From an uncultured Lachnospiraceae bacterium (lineage in GTDB: Bacteria > Bacillota > Clostridia > Lachnospirales > Lachnospiraceae), in the NCBI GenBank assembly GCA_910584945.1, contig CAJUDY010000011.1:1-64000 (forward strand): a stretch of 64,000 nt of DNA, in the 5' to 3' direction. The position numbers were made by a program, and so were the translations under genes. Below are positions 44,867-53,039 of the stretch, piece after piece. Within the stretch, counting starts at the first letter, position 1, and every line of letters starts with the position of its first letter. The notes beneath the pieces are model-generated. The model made no database searches. It had not been told where the DNA came from and saw nothing but the letters and a program-made list of their open reading frames with translations.

Positions 44867-45835
44867 TCATTTCTGCCCCATCTTCACCACTCCCGCGATG
44901 GCTCCGAAAAGAATCCCCGCCACCGGCCACAGAATCCAGGTGCTGTGCCAGTTCCGGGTCAGAAAACTCCAGCCCACATAGACCGCGGTCACCACGCACC
45001 AGTAAACGACAGCAATCCGGTCGATGACCTTATTGGCCTCCTTCTTTTCCTTTGTGTAGTCTCCTTCCTGCAAAAGCTGGTCATAGGCTCCCTTTTTCAG
45101 TCCCGCGTTGACCATCAGGAACACCCCTGCCGCCACGAAGAAAAGCAGAATCACAAGCCCCACAACGTATGCCAGATCATTATCCGCCGCAGACGACAGG
45201 AGGAACGGTATGGCTCCCAGGATGCAAAGTCCCACACCGACGGCGACCTTTCTGGCAAAAGGCGCCGCTTCCGCCTCGCTTCGCTCTTTTACCATCCCGG
45301 CAATGCCGTAGGCCAGCTCAAATTCTTCCTTCTCCAGCCACTCGTATTTGCCAAACTTTATCCCGAAGACGATCAGGCCCCCCACAGAGACTGCCACGAT
45401 CAGGAGCAGAAGCGTGAAACCGATCCCGCATGCCAGATCTTCGGAGACCCTCAGCCTTCCCGCCTCCGCCATTCCTTCCAAAAGAAACAGCGGCACCGGA
45501 GACAGAATACAGCCGACGATCCCCGCAGGAATCCGAAGAGAAGCTTCCTTTCTTACCTTTATAAAGTCCTGGGCTTCTTCCATCGTCACCTTCCGGACGG
45601 ACGGCGTCTCCGGATTCCCCGGAACATAGTCCTCCTCTTTGTCATCTTTTAATAAGTAATCCGTACTAACCTCAAAAATATCGCTTAACTGCAGAATCTT
45701 ATCAAGCTCCGGCACCGACATGGCACTCTCCCACTTGGATACCGACTGTCTCGACACGTTCAGCTTTCCCGCCAGTTCCTCCTGGGACCATCCGTTCCGT
45801 TTGCGAAGTTCCATGATCTTTTCGCCTAATATCAT
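44867..45835 (-). CDS. XRE-family regulator with membrane domain
   Basis: A 322-aa protein. Seen: an N-terminal helix-turn-helix (about 5-60), ELRKRNGWSQEELAGKLNVSRQSVSKWESAMSVP, then a linker and about six hydrophobic segments (about 105-125, 135-160, 205-225, 232-252, 280-322). It is a DNA-binding protein fixed to the membrane, a design common in Firmicutes for sensing envelope signals. No partner gene is adjacent; it is flanked on both sides by structured repeats. GAGGAAAAGGA precedes the ATG. Confidence 0.88.
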   Translation of the reverse strand: MILGEKIMELRKRNGWSQEELAGKLNVSRQSVSKWESAMSVPELDKILQLSDIFEVSTDYLLKDDKEEDYVPGNPETPSVRKVTMEEAQDFIKVRKEASLRIPAGIVGCILSPVPLFLLEGMAEAGRLRVSEDLACGIGFTLLLLIVAVSVGGLIVFGIKFGKYEWLEKEEFELAYGIAGMVKERSEAEAAPFARKVAVGVGLCILGAIPFLLSSAADNDLAYVVGLVILLFFVAAGVFLMVNAGLKKGAYDQLLQEGDYTKEKKEANKVIDRIAVVYWCVVTAVYVGWSFLTRNWHSTWILWPVAGILFGAIAGVVKMGQK

Positions 45836-46083
45836 TCCTTTTCCTCAACCTTTCTGTCATTTTACAAACCGTACAGTTCTGTCACATATGCTGTGCCAAT
45901 CATAGCAAAATCACCGGTTTCCTTCAAGACAGCAGGCTTGGAAATCTGTCAACTGACGGTTGCAACTCCTGGTAGACACCCGGACGGCGGTTCAAAGTGG
46001 GTACTCGGACGCCGGCTCAGCATGAATACCCAAACGGTATTTTGTGGGTACCCGGACACCGCCGGGAGCCCGGTTCTGCCGGA

Positions 46084-46178
46084 CGGCTGATGACTAAGCA
46101 ATAAACAACTATAAACATACAGCCACAAATCTCTACCGTTTTAGCGAAAATAATTCTATATTGTGTCGTAATCAGCCG
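46084..46178. repeat. AT-rich 95-bp insertion with 8-bp inverted ends
   Basis: CGGCTGAT (46084-46091) and ATCAGCCG (46171-46178) bound an AT-rich stretch. It interrupts a flank that is continuous next to copy 2. It may be a tiny mobile element or a remnant. Confidence 0.45.
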
Positions 46179-46356
46179 CAGCGGGCGCGGAAATCCTGGG
46201 GAAGGGCCTTTTGGGGGCGTTTTTAGCGTCAGCGAGATCCAGCGTTTACGAAGACCCGGCGCGAGGCGTTAATCCTCGCGCCGCTGGTCGCAGTTAACGA
46301 TTAGCTCGCTGACGCGTTGCCCCGGTCCTTCCCCGGGATTCCCGCGTCCGCTGCAG
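46176..46356. repeat. Structured intergenic repeat, copy 3
   Basis: Outer arms: CCGCAGCGGGCGCGG (46176-46190) with the near-complement ending CCGCTGCAG at 46356. The core hairpin CGCGAGG/CCTCGCG replaces the CGCGAAGC/GCTTCGCG of copy 2, so paired bases changed together. The rest of the core is almost identical to copy 2 in the same orientation. Confidence 0.85.
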
Positions 46357-46414
46357 CGTCCGGTGTCCGGTGTCCGGCATCCGGCGTGGTGTCCGGCACC
46401 CGGTATCCGTCATT

Positions 46415-49400
46415 TTACGCCAGCACTTTACCCAATGTATCAAACAATTCCTCAATATCGATCGGTTTCGCGATATGCCCGTTCATCCCGCATTTCAAAG
46501 CCTCCTGCTTATCCTCCTCAAAAGCATTGGCCGTCATGGCAAGGATCGGTATAGAGGCAAGCTTCGGATCTTTCAGCTTGCGGATCACCTGTACCGCCTC
46601 ATATCCGTTCATCACCGGCATCTGTACATCCATCAGAACCAGCTGATAGTACCCTGGCTCCGCCCTCTCAAGCATCTCCACCGCGATCTGCCCATTCTCC
46701 GCCACATCCACCGTAAAACCGCCGTCCCCCAGAATCTCCACCGCGATCTCCTGATTCAGTTCATTGTCCTCCGCCAGGAGAATCCGCCCGGCATGGACCT
46801 TCGTCCACTCCTGCTCCGGACTCTTTCCCCCGGTCTCGTCTGTATTGACAATCGAATACAGACAGCTTCGAAGCTCCGACAGGAACAGAGGTTTGCTGCA
46901 AAAGGCCGTAACGCCTGCTTCCCTGCCCTCATCCTCAATCTCGGACCAGTCGTATGCGGTGAGCACGATGATGGATACATGCTCTCCCATTTCTTTGCGA
47001 ATCCTCCGGGCCACCTCCATCCCGTTCATATCCGGCAGCATCCAGTCGATCACATAGACGCTGTAGTCGTCCCCCCGCATCACCGCCTGACGGGTGCGCA
47101 GTATGGCTTCTTTTCCCGACAGGGTCCACTCCGCGCGCATGCCGATTTGCTGAAGCATATAGGAGACGCTGTCACAGGTATTAAAATCATCATCTACCAC
47201 CAGCGCCCGGCTGTTCTTAAGCTCCGGAATATCCCGGATCTCCTTCGCATCCGGATTCAGACGGAACATGAAGTCTACGGTAAATTCTGTCCCGACTCCT
47301 ATCTTGCTTTTCACTCCGATAGTTCCGTTCATCATATCCACGATGTTCTTGGTGATGGCCATGCCAAGACCGGTCCCCTGAATCCCGCTGATGGTTGTAT
47401 TCTTTTCCCGCTCAAAGGGTTCAAAAATATGCCGGACAAACTCTTCGCTCATGCCGATTCCCGTATCCCGTATGGAAAAATGATAATTCGAATATCCTTT
47501 CGGGGCTCCGGCTTTCTCCTGAATCCGCATACTGATCATGCCGCCTGCCGGCGTGTACTTGACACAGTTGCTTAAAAGATTCAAGAGCACCTGATTCAGA
47601 CGCAACTTGTCGCAGAAGATTTCCTCGTCCAGAACATCCACTGCGTCAATATAAAGCTCCAGCTGCTTTGCATGAACATCTGCCTGCACGATATTGCGAA
47701 GCCCCTGAAGGATATCCGGCAGAGAGCAGGGTTTCTCATCCAAATGCATCTTGCCGCTTTCGATACGGCTCATATCCAGCACGTCGTTGATCAGGCTGAG
47801 CAGATGATTTCCGGAGGTCATGATCTTCTTCAGGTACTCTTCCACCTGATCCCTCCGGTCGATATGGGCGATGGCCAGCGTGGTGAAGCCGACAATCGCG
47901 TTCATGGGCGTACGAATGTCATGGGACATATTCGAGAGGAACGTGCTTTTGGCCTTATTGGCACGGTTTGCCTGCATCAGCGCATCCTCCAGCAGGCTCT
48001 TCTGCTCCATCTCATTGCGGATCTCCTCATCCACACTGCGGAAGCCCAGAACAACTCCCCGGCTCTCCTCCCACTCTCCGGCTCGTACGGCCTTCATCTG
48101 AAAATATTTCATCACACCGTCGATCTGTGTACGATAGTTTACATAATATATTTTTTTCTCCGCCAGTTCCTGTTCCAGAAGCTCTAAAGCCGATGCCTGA
48201 CGAAGCATCTCCCGGTCCTCTTCATATACAAAATGCTCTATGTAGTCTTCCATGCTTTTCTCCAGAGAGATCTCTCCCAGAAAAGCCGACCCGAACAGTT
48301 CCTCGCCCTCCTCACTGATTCGAAGAGGCATTCCCTGTCCTGTGTGCAGGTCAAAAAAGCAGACAAGGCTGTAGTCCGTACTCAGAGCATGGATCAGCTC
48401 CATCTGATGCCGCTCGTTCTTCTTCTCCTGAAGCTTCTGCGCCGTGCAGTCCAGAAGGAACCGCTGATAGAACAGCTCCCCGTTCTCCTCCAGGATCTTG
48501 ACATTTCCCATCACATGCAGGATTTCCCCGTTCTTATGACCTACACGGTACTCCAGGCTGACACTGTCCCCCGGCCGCTTCAGAGACTGAATGTATTGGC
48601 GGAGCTTTAGTTTATCCTCCTCCAGCACAGACGCCGCGACCATATCAAAGCCGTCGTCTATCAGCTCTTTCTGCGACTTATATCCCAGAATCTTAAGAGC
48701 CGCTTCATTGACGCTGATGATCCTGGAGCCGTCCATGCTGTGACTCATGATTCCGCAGTCCATGGTGGTAAAGATCGTCTCCAGCGTACGGCTTCTCTTT
48801 ATGATCTCCTGCTCGTAGGTCCGCTCCTGGGTCACATCAATAGCCACCCCCACGGTACCCATCACGCTCCCGTCCAGATCATACAGCGGCGACTTATAAG
48901 TCGTCAGGAGCCTGGTGCCGTCCCCGGTCATCACCGTCTCTTCCGACACACAGGTCCGCTTTGTCGTCATAACTTCCCGCTCGGACTCGATACAGGCCGG
49001 ATCGTCCTGCTCCACATCCCAGATGTAAGCATGACCGCGGCCTTCCACCTGCTCCTTGGTCTTGTTGACCGTCTGGCAGAAGCTGTCATTGACCTTTTCA
49101 TGAATTCCGTCTTTGGTCTTGTACCAGACCAGATTAGGGACATGATTGATCGTGACATCCAGATAATGGCTGGTCTGCCAGTAATCCTTGCTCATCTTGC
49201 AGGTCTGCTGCCATCTTAAGAAGCGGAACCGGATCTCCTCCTCCGACATAGGAAGCGTCCAAAGATCCTTCAGTTTCGGCAGTTCTTCCAGGAAAAGTCC
49301 GGCCTCTTCCTTCCCGACAAGCAGGATGACTTCTGCATCTGCCGACGCCCCCGCCAGAAGTTTTTGAAGCGCATCCCTATCCCCTGGTCCCCGAAGATTC

Positions 49401-49558
49401 GCCAGAACCACATCTGCTCCGATCCCCGATACATCATTTAATTCTTCACACTCTGAAAATTCATGAGTAAAATGCTCCAGCGGAGTCATGCCCTTTATGA
49501 TCTCAAATGCCCTGCAGCGACGACCTGCGAAACAGAAGCGAATATGGCAATGATACAT
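46415..49558 (-). CDS. Hybrid sensor histidine kinase with PAS domains and two receiver domains
   Basis: A 1047-aa cytoplasmic-looking kinase. Seen: a divergent receiver-like N-terminus (about 1-110), two or three PAS regions (about 125-520), a HisKA dimerisation helix with NMSHDIRTPMNAIVGF (His near 545), an HATPase domain with NLLSNCVKYTP, DTGIGMS and GTGLGMAI (about 655-770), a receiver with VVDDDF and VIDWMLPDMNG (Asp near 837), and a second receiver with LLAEDNE and VLMDVQMPVMNG (Asp near 972). No membrane segment is evident. No DNA-binding regulator is adjacent, so its output is unknown. A GGGAGG SD precedes the ATG. Confidence 0.92.
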   Translation of the reverse strand: MYHCHIRFCFAGRRCRAFEIIKGMTPLEHFTHEFSECEELNDVSGIGADVVLANLRGPGDRDALQKLLAGASADAEVILLVGKEEAGLFLEELPKLKDLWTLPMSEEEIRFRFLRWQQTCKMSKDYWQTSHYLDVTINHVPNLVWYKTKDGIHEKVNDSFCQTVNKTKEQVEGRGHAYIWDVEQDDPACIESEREVMTTKRTCVSEETVMTGDGTRLLTTYKSPLYDLDGSVMGTVGVAIDVTQERTYEQEIIKRSRTLETIFTTMDCGIMSHSMDGSRIISVNEAALKILGYKSQKELIDDGFDMVAASVLEEDKLKLRQYIQSLKRPGDSVSLEYRVGHKNGEILHVMGNVKILEENGELFYQRFLLDCTAQKLQEKKNERHQMELIHALSTDYSLVCFFDLHTGQGMPLRISEEGEELFGSAFLGEISLEKSMEDYIEHFVYEEDREMLRQASALELLEQELAEKKIYYVNYRTQIDGVMKYFQMKAVRAGEWEESRGVVLGFRSVDEEIRNEMEQKSLLEDALMQANRANKAKSTFLSNMSHDIRTPMNAIVGFTTLAIAHIDRRDQVEEYLKKIMTSGNHLLSLINDVLDMSRIESGKMHLDEKPCSLPDILQGLRNIVQADVHAKQLELYIDAVDVLDEEIFCDKLRLNQVLLNLLSNCVKYTPAGGMISMRIQEKAGAPKGYSNYHFSIRDTGIGMSEEFVRHIFEPFEREKNTTISGIQGTGLGMAITKNIVDMMNGTIGVKSKIGVGTEFTVDFMFRLNPDAKEIRDIPELKNSRALVVDDDFNTCDSVSYMLQQIGMRAEWTLSGKEAILRTRQAVMRGDDYSVYVIDWMLPDMNGMEVARRIRKEMGEHVSIIVLTAYDWSEIEDEGREAGVTAFCSKPLFLSELRSCLYSIVNTDETGGKSPEQEWTKVHAGRILLAEDNELNQEIAVEILGDGGFTVDVAENGQIAVEMLERAEPGYYQLVLMDVQMPVMNGYEAVQVIRKLKDPKLASIPILAMTANAFEEDKQEALKCGMNGHIAKPIDIEELFDTLGKVLA

Positions 49559-49731
49559 TCCTCTTTTCCTCCCAATACTCTGCCGATTGCTGAAAAAACA
49601 ATTATACTCCTATTCTAACAATCCTGAGAAAACATGTCAATATTGGGGAGAAATACTTCCGGGAATTTAAAGGTCCGGCGCGGGCGGATATCCTTTCTCA
49701 GACGGACGTCCGTTCGGGAGAACCCTCTCTT
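49559..49731. other. Short gap with no recognised feature
   Basis: No gene or clear signal was seen. It leads into the decayed sugar-gene region. Confidence 0.5.
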
Positions 49732-49964
49732 TTAAACAGGCTGGCCAGATGTATCGAGCACAAGAAGGAGCTCACCGCAAAGCCTCCGATTAGGTATCAC
49801 ACTCTCCCGGACTCCGGTATCAAAGTACACAAGAACAGGAAATGCATGCGTGACCAGGGCCAGATAAAAATAAGCTGCCGACAGGATCACTACCAGGATC
49901 AGAAAGCGGAAGTTTACCTGCCACTGAAACGCGCACCAGAGGTACTTTCTGTAATATTTTCATA
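49732..49964 (-). pseudogene. Membrane-protein fragment (possibly DUF624/YesL-like)
   Basis: One frame of the minus strand reads KYLWCAFQWQVNFRFL followed by a hydrophobic stretch and ALVTHAFPVLVYFD, ending at a TAA. It looks like part of a membrane protein of the YesL kind, which often accompany sugar ABC transporters. No start is present, and a TGA precedes it. The identity is tentative. Confidence 0.35.
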
Positions 49965-49984
49965 CAGTATCTCTGACCGCCTGC

Positions 49985-50320
49985 GGAGTGGACGTGGCAG
50001 ATATCGAGTCCCGCACCGTCGACAATCCGCTCACCTGGTCCGAGCTGGAGGAAATCGCAGAGAAATGCACCACCGACAGCTATGCGGGAACTCATATCAT
50101 CATGGACCACGGCGAGGGACTTCCCTACGCGCTGGAGCCCATGTTCATCTCCAACGGAAAAGATTTCGTCAGCGAAGACGGCGCATGCGCGACCATGCTG
50201 GGCGGCTCCTGGGATGTGGCCATCCTGGAAGGAAGCGCGTCCTTTGACTGGGGCGTCACCTGCTATCCGGTATCGGACAGCACCAAGAAGGCCGTGTCTC
50301 CCTGCGGCGACTGGTCTGCG
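49985..50320 (+). pseudogene. Extracellular sugar-binding protein fragment
   Basis: The frame reads NPLTWSELEEIAEKC, then FISNGKDFVSEDG, MLGGSWDVAILEG and ends SPCGDWSAAG. TWSEL-x-E-x-A-x-K and the C-terminal blocks are typical of ABC sugar solute-binding proteins, but the signal peptide and most of the lobes are missing. At about 50320 it runs without a break into a LacI fragment, showing a deletion junction. Confidence 0.6.
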
Positions 50321-50455
50321 GCCGGATGGCAGCAGAAGAGCTGATCCACTCCGGCTGCCGCAATGTCCTGCAGTTTGTCGGTTCCAAAATGGTTCAGAAA
50401 TATCTACACCGGCCAATGTGCGCCATGATGTATTTGAAAAGATCATGGCACAGCA
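50321..50455 (+). pseudogene. LacI-family regulator fragment
   Basis: AAEELIHSGCRNVLQFVGSK, then, after a frameshift, STPANVRHDVFEKIMAQHGI. These match the ligand-binding core of LacI-type regulators. No DNA-binding domain remains. Confidence 0.6.
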
Positions 50456-50640
50456 CGGGATTACGAAGAGCTGGCACGCATGCAAATTTCTCCGCAAGAG
50501 TGCCCTTTGTTCCATGTCACCCCTGCCGTCGGCTGGCTAAATGATCCGAATGGATTCTGCGTATATAAAGGAAGCTTCTCTGAAAAGCTTTACAATCCAT
50601 CTTGCGGAAAACGAAGTGTACGGCACCTCTGTTTATTACC
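50456..50640 (+). pseudogene. GH32 (sucrose/fructan hydrolase) fragment
   Basis: DYEELARMQISPQECPLFHV, then TPAVGWLNDPNGFCVYKGS. WLNDPNG is the conserved N-terminal block of GH32 enzymes and includes the nucleophile Asp. Only the first ~40 residues are recognisable; the following sequence shifts frame. Confidence 0.65.
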
Positions 50641-50644
50641 GTAA

Positions 50645-51269
50645 TTATGCTAAAATGCCTTTTTTATTGTAATACTCAATGGCATCGCGGAATACCACGC
50701 TGAGATGCCCTTCACTCATATGATTCAGATAGATCATCCGGAAGTATTCGTCATATCTTTTTTCTATATAGCGCAGAGTGTCTTCCAGACCCGTCAGCCG
50801 ATATTTTCGGATCTTTGAATAAAGCCATACCAGATTGTCCAGGTAATCGATCTGGGGAATCAATACATATCCTGATTTGGACTCATACCATTCCTCCACA
50901 TCGATGCCCAGCGCCAGCGCATGACCCAATCGGTCGCCGCATCTCATATTCAGAAATAAAACCGCTTCATCAATCGCCCGAAGTCCGTCCGACATCATAG
51001 ATAATATGATGCAGCTTTGGACTGACAATCTCCCATCCGTCCTTACAGATCAGGATGGTCTTCTCCGTCGTGTCGATATCCAGACTTTCTTCTCTGCCTT
51101 CCATATAATAGTCGCTCACAATAAATATATCCGCCAGAGAATTCATGCTGCTTGGAATCGTCGTCTCCGTGATCTCCTCCGTATAAAAACCCATATAGCG
51201 TAGTATATGGTTCAGCAAAACTCTTGGTTTTACATCCATACTGCTACAAAAAAGTCTGATCACTTCCAT
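50645..51269 (-). pseudogene. Uncharacterised gene split by a frameshift
   Basis: Two overlapping reading frames fit together: 51269-50970 (MEVIRLFCSSMDVKPRVLLN to PKLHHIIYDVG) and 51028-50645 (from SDGLRAIDEAVLFLNMR to AIEYYNKKGILA). The first part has a beta-alpha receiver-like look, the second is helical. A single shift near 51000 would join them into ~205 residues. I do not recognise the family. Confidence 0.45.
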
Positions 51270-51313
51270 ATACTACTGAAGGGTGGTAGGCAGCCGTCAA
51301 AGCACAGTTTTTC

Positions 51314-51432
51314 CGGCAGGTCCAGGCGCCGTGCTGCCGGGCGGATGGCGCTTTAAGATATTGGTAATGTAGACGTCCGCCCTGTTCAATCCGCATTCTG
51401 CTCAATGTCCTTCCATGTATATTGCATCATGC
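51314..51432 (-). pseudogene. Possible family-4 uracil-DNA glycosylase remnant
   Basis: MMQYTWKDIEQNAD ends at a TGA; a second frame then reads RADVYITNILKRHPPG, like the conserved DVYI-N-VKCRPPGNR block of family-4 uracil-DNA glycosylases. The sequence between these blocks is missing. An SD (AAGGAGG) precedes the ATG. Tentative. Confidence 0.35.
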
Positions 51433-51518
51433 CTCTGCCTCCTTGATCATTGATGTTCTTAACTCAACAGTTTACTATCATTTCCTATACATTGAATTTC
51501 CTTAATAAGACGACAAAT

Positions 51519-51545
51519 AGCCGGACTCCCGATGAAGTCCGGCCA
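51519..51545 (-). terminator. Terminator after the GH1 gene
   Basis: GCCGGACT pairs with AGTCCGGC around a short loop; the T-run is on the plus strand and a weaker TATTTG follows on the minus strand. It closes the licT-PTS-GH1 transcript. Confidence 0.7.
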
Positions 51546-51564
51546 ATTCTTTTTTATTTTGATT

Positions 51565-53007
51565 TTACAAGTCTTCCAGATCCTCTCCGTTGGTCGCGAT
51601 CACTTTCTGATACCAGTAGAAGGAATCCTTTTTCTCCCGGCTGAGGTCTCCGGTTCCATCGTCAAATTTATTCACATAGATAAAACCGTATCTCTTTGCC
51701 ATCTCCCCCGAGGATGCGGACACCAGATCAATACATCCCCATGGAGTATAGCCGATCAAGTCCACCCCATCATCAATGGCCTCTCCCATCTGTTCGATAT
51801 GCTGACGCAGATAGTCGATCCGATAGTCATCGTGAATCTTCCCGTCCTCTGCCTTCGCATCGTAGGCGCCCAGGCCGTTTTCCACGACCATGATGGGAAT
51901 TCCGTAACGGTCATATATTTCGTTCAGGCTGTAACGAAGGCCTTTGGGGTCAATCTGCCATCCCCAGTCAGACACTTCCAGATAGGGATTTCTCGCGCCC
52001 TTCAGAAGATTGCCTTCTGTGATCTTCACACCCGGGTCTGTACTGACGCAAAAGGACATATAATAACTGAACGTATAGAAATCAACCGTGCCTGCTTTCA
52101 GATCTTCAAAATCCCCTGGCTCTGTCTTAAGCGTAATCTGATTTTCCCTGAACATCCGCTTCGCATAGCCCGGGTATGCTCCCCGGACCTGGACATCGCT
52201 GCTGAACCAGTTTACCATCCGCATATGCTTCTGCGTTTCCAGTACATCATCCGGATTGCAGGTGTAGGGATAATCCGGCAGAAAGCCGATCATACATCCC
52301 ATCCGGAACCGGGGATAGTGCTCACGGGCGTATTTTACCACCCGCGCACTTGCCACAAACTGATGATGCAGCGCCTGAAAGCGCTCCTGCGGCCAGTCTG
52401 TCAAATCTGCCAGAGAACCTGAAAAGCCTTTGATATTGTTGGCCGAGAGCATGGAGCCTGTATATAGAGTGGAGGTATTGATCTCGTTAAAAGTGAGCCA
52501 CCAGGTCACTTTATCCTGATAGCGCTCAAACAGTACCCTGCAGAACTTCTCATACAGCGGGATCAGGCATCTGTCCGTCCATCCGTTATATTTTTCCGCC
52601 AGCGCATAGGGCAGCTCATAATGGCTGATGGTGACCAGCGGCTCGATTCCATGAGCCTTACAGCAGTCAAACACCCTGTCATAAAATGCAAGTCCTTCTT
52701 CCAGCGGCTCCGCTTCCTCCCCGGTGGGAAAGATACGGGTCCAGTTGATACTGGTGCGGAACAGTTTAAAACCCATTTCGGCAAAAAGAGCGATATCCTC
52801 CTCATAATGATGATAAAAATCAATGGCCTCATGGGAAGGATAGAGATACGCCCCGTCAAGCGACGGTTCGATCCGACGGGGTGCGGTGTGGGAGCCGTTC
52901 GTGATCACGTCCGGCACCGATACTCCTTTCCCGGCCACATTCCATGCACCTTCACACTGATTTGCGGCTACTGCGCCGCCCCATAAAAAACCTTTTGGAA
53001 AACTCAT
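51565..53007 (-). CDS. Glycoside hydrolase family 1, 6-phospho-beta-glucosidase
   Basis: A 480-aa cytoplasmic enzyme that splits phosphorylated beta-glucosides. Seen: FPKGFLWGGAVAANQCEGAW at the start, TSINWTRIFPTG, TFNEIN (acid/base Glu near 175), PIMVVENGLGA (nucleophile Glu near 375) and YTPWGCIDLVSASSGEMAKRYG near the C-terminus, where the Ser/Lys/Tyr-type pattern favours a phosphorylated substrate. Length fits the family. It follows a beta-glucoside PTS gene. The enzyme looks intact even though its transporter and antiterminator seem damaged. Confidence 0.94.
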   Translation of the reverse strand: MSFPKGFLWGGAVAANQCEGAWNVAGKGVSVPDVITNGSHTAPRRIEPSLDGAYLYPSHEAIDFYHHYEEDIALFAEMGFKLFRTSINWTRIFPTGEEAEPLEEGLAFYDRVFDCCKAHGIEPLVTISHYELPYALAEKYNGWTDRCLIPLYEKFCRVLFERYQDKVTWWLTFNEINTSTLYTGSMLSANNIKGFSGSLADLTDWPQERFQALHHQFVASARVVKYAREHYPRFRMGCMIGFLPDYPYTCNPDDVLETQKHMRMVNWFSSDVQVRGAYPGYAKRMFRENQITLKTEPGDFEDLKAGTVDFYTFSYYMSFCVSTDPGVKITEGNLLKGARNPYLEVSDWGWQIDPKGLRYSLNEIYDRYGIPIMVVENGLGAYDAKAEDGKIHDDYRIDYLRQHIEQMGEAIDDGVDLIGYTPWGCIDLVSASSGEMAKRYGFIYVNKFDDGTGDLSREKKDSFYWYQKVIATNGEDLEDL

Positions 53008-53039
53008 TGTCCTTATCCTTTCTATCTCTTATATTCTCA

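Larger units (their letters stand above)
45836..46414. other. Intergenic region with degenerate tandem units and repeat copy 3
   Basis: No gene is seen. About 45960-46080 holds degenerate ~25-nt units resembling GTGGGTACCCGGACACCG; similar units occur at 44575-44625. Then come an AT-rich insertion (46084-46178) and structured repeat copy 3 (46176-46356), followed by short TCCGG-type repeats (about 46357-46405). Confidence 0.6.

Noticed and set aside
45960..46080. CRISPR array
   Set aside because: Units are few, degenerate and without regular spacers, and no cas genes are present.
49820..50515. 231-codon minus-strand frame opposite the sugar-gene fragments
   Set aside because: The plus strand shows recognisable protein blocks; the minus frame has none and no SD.
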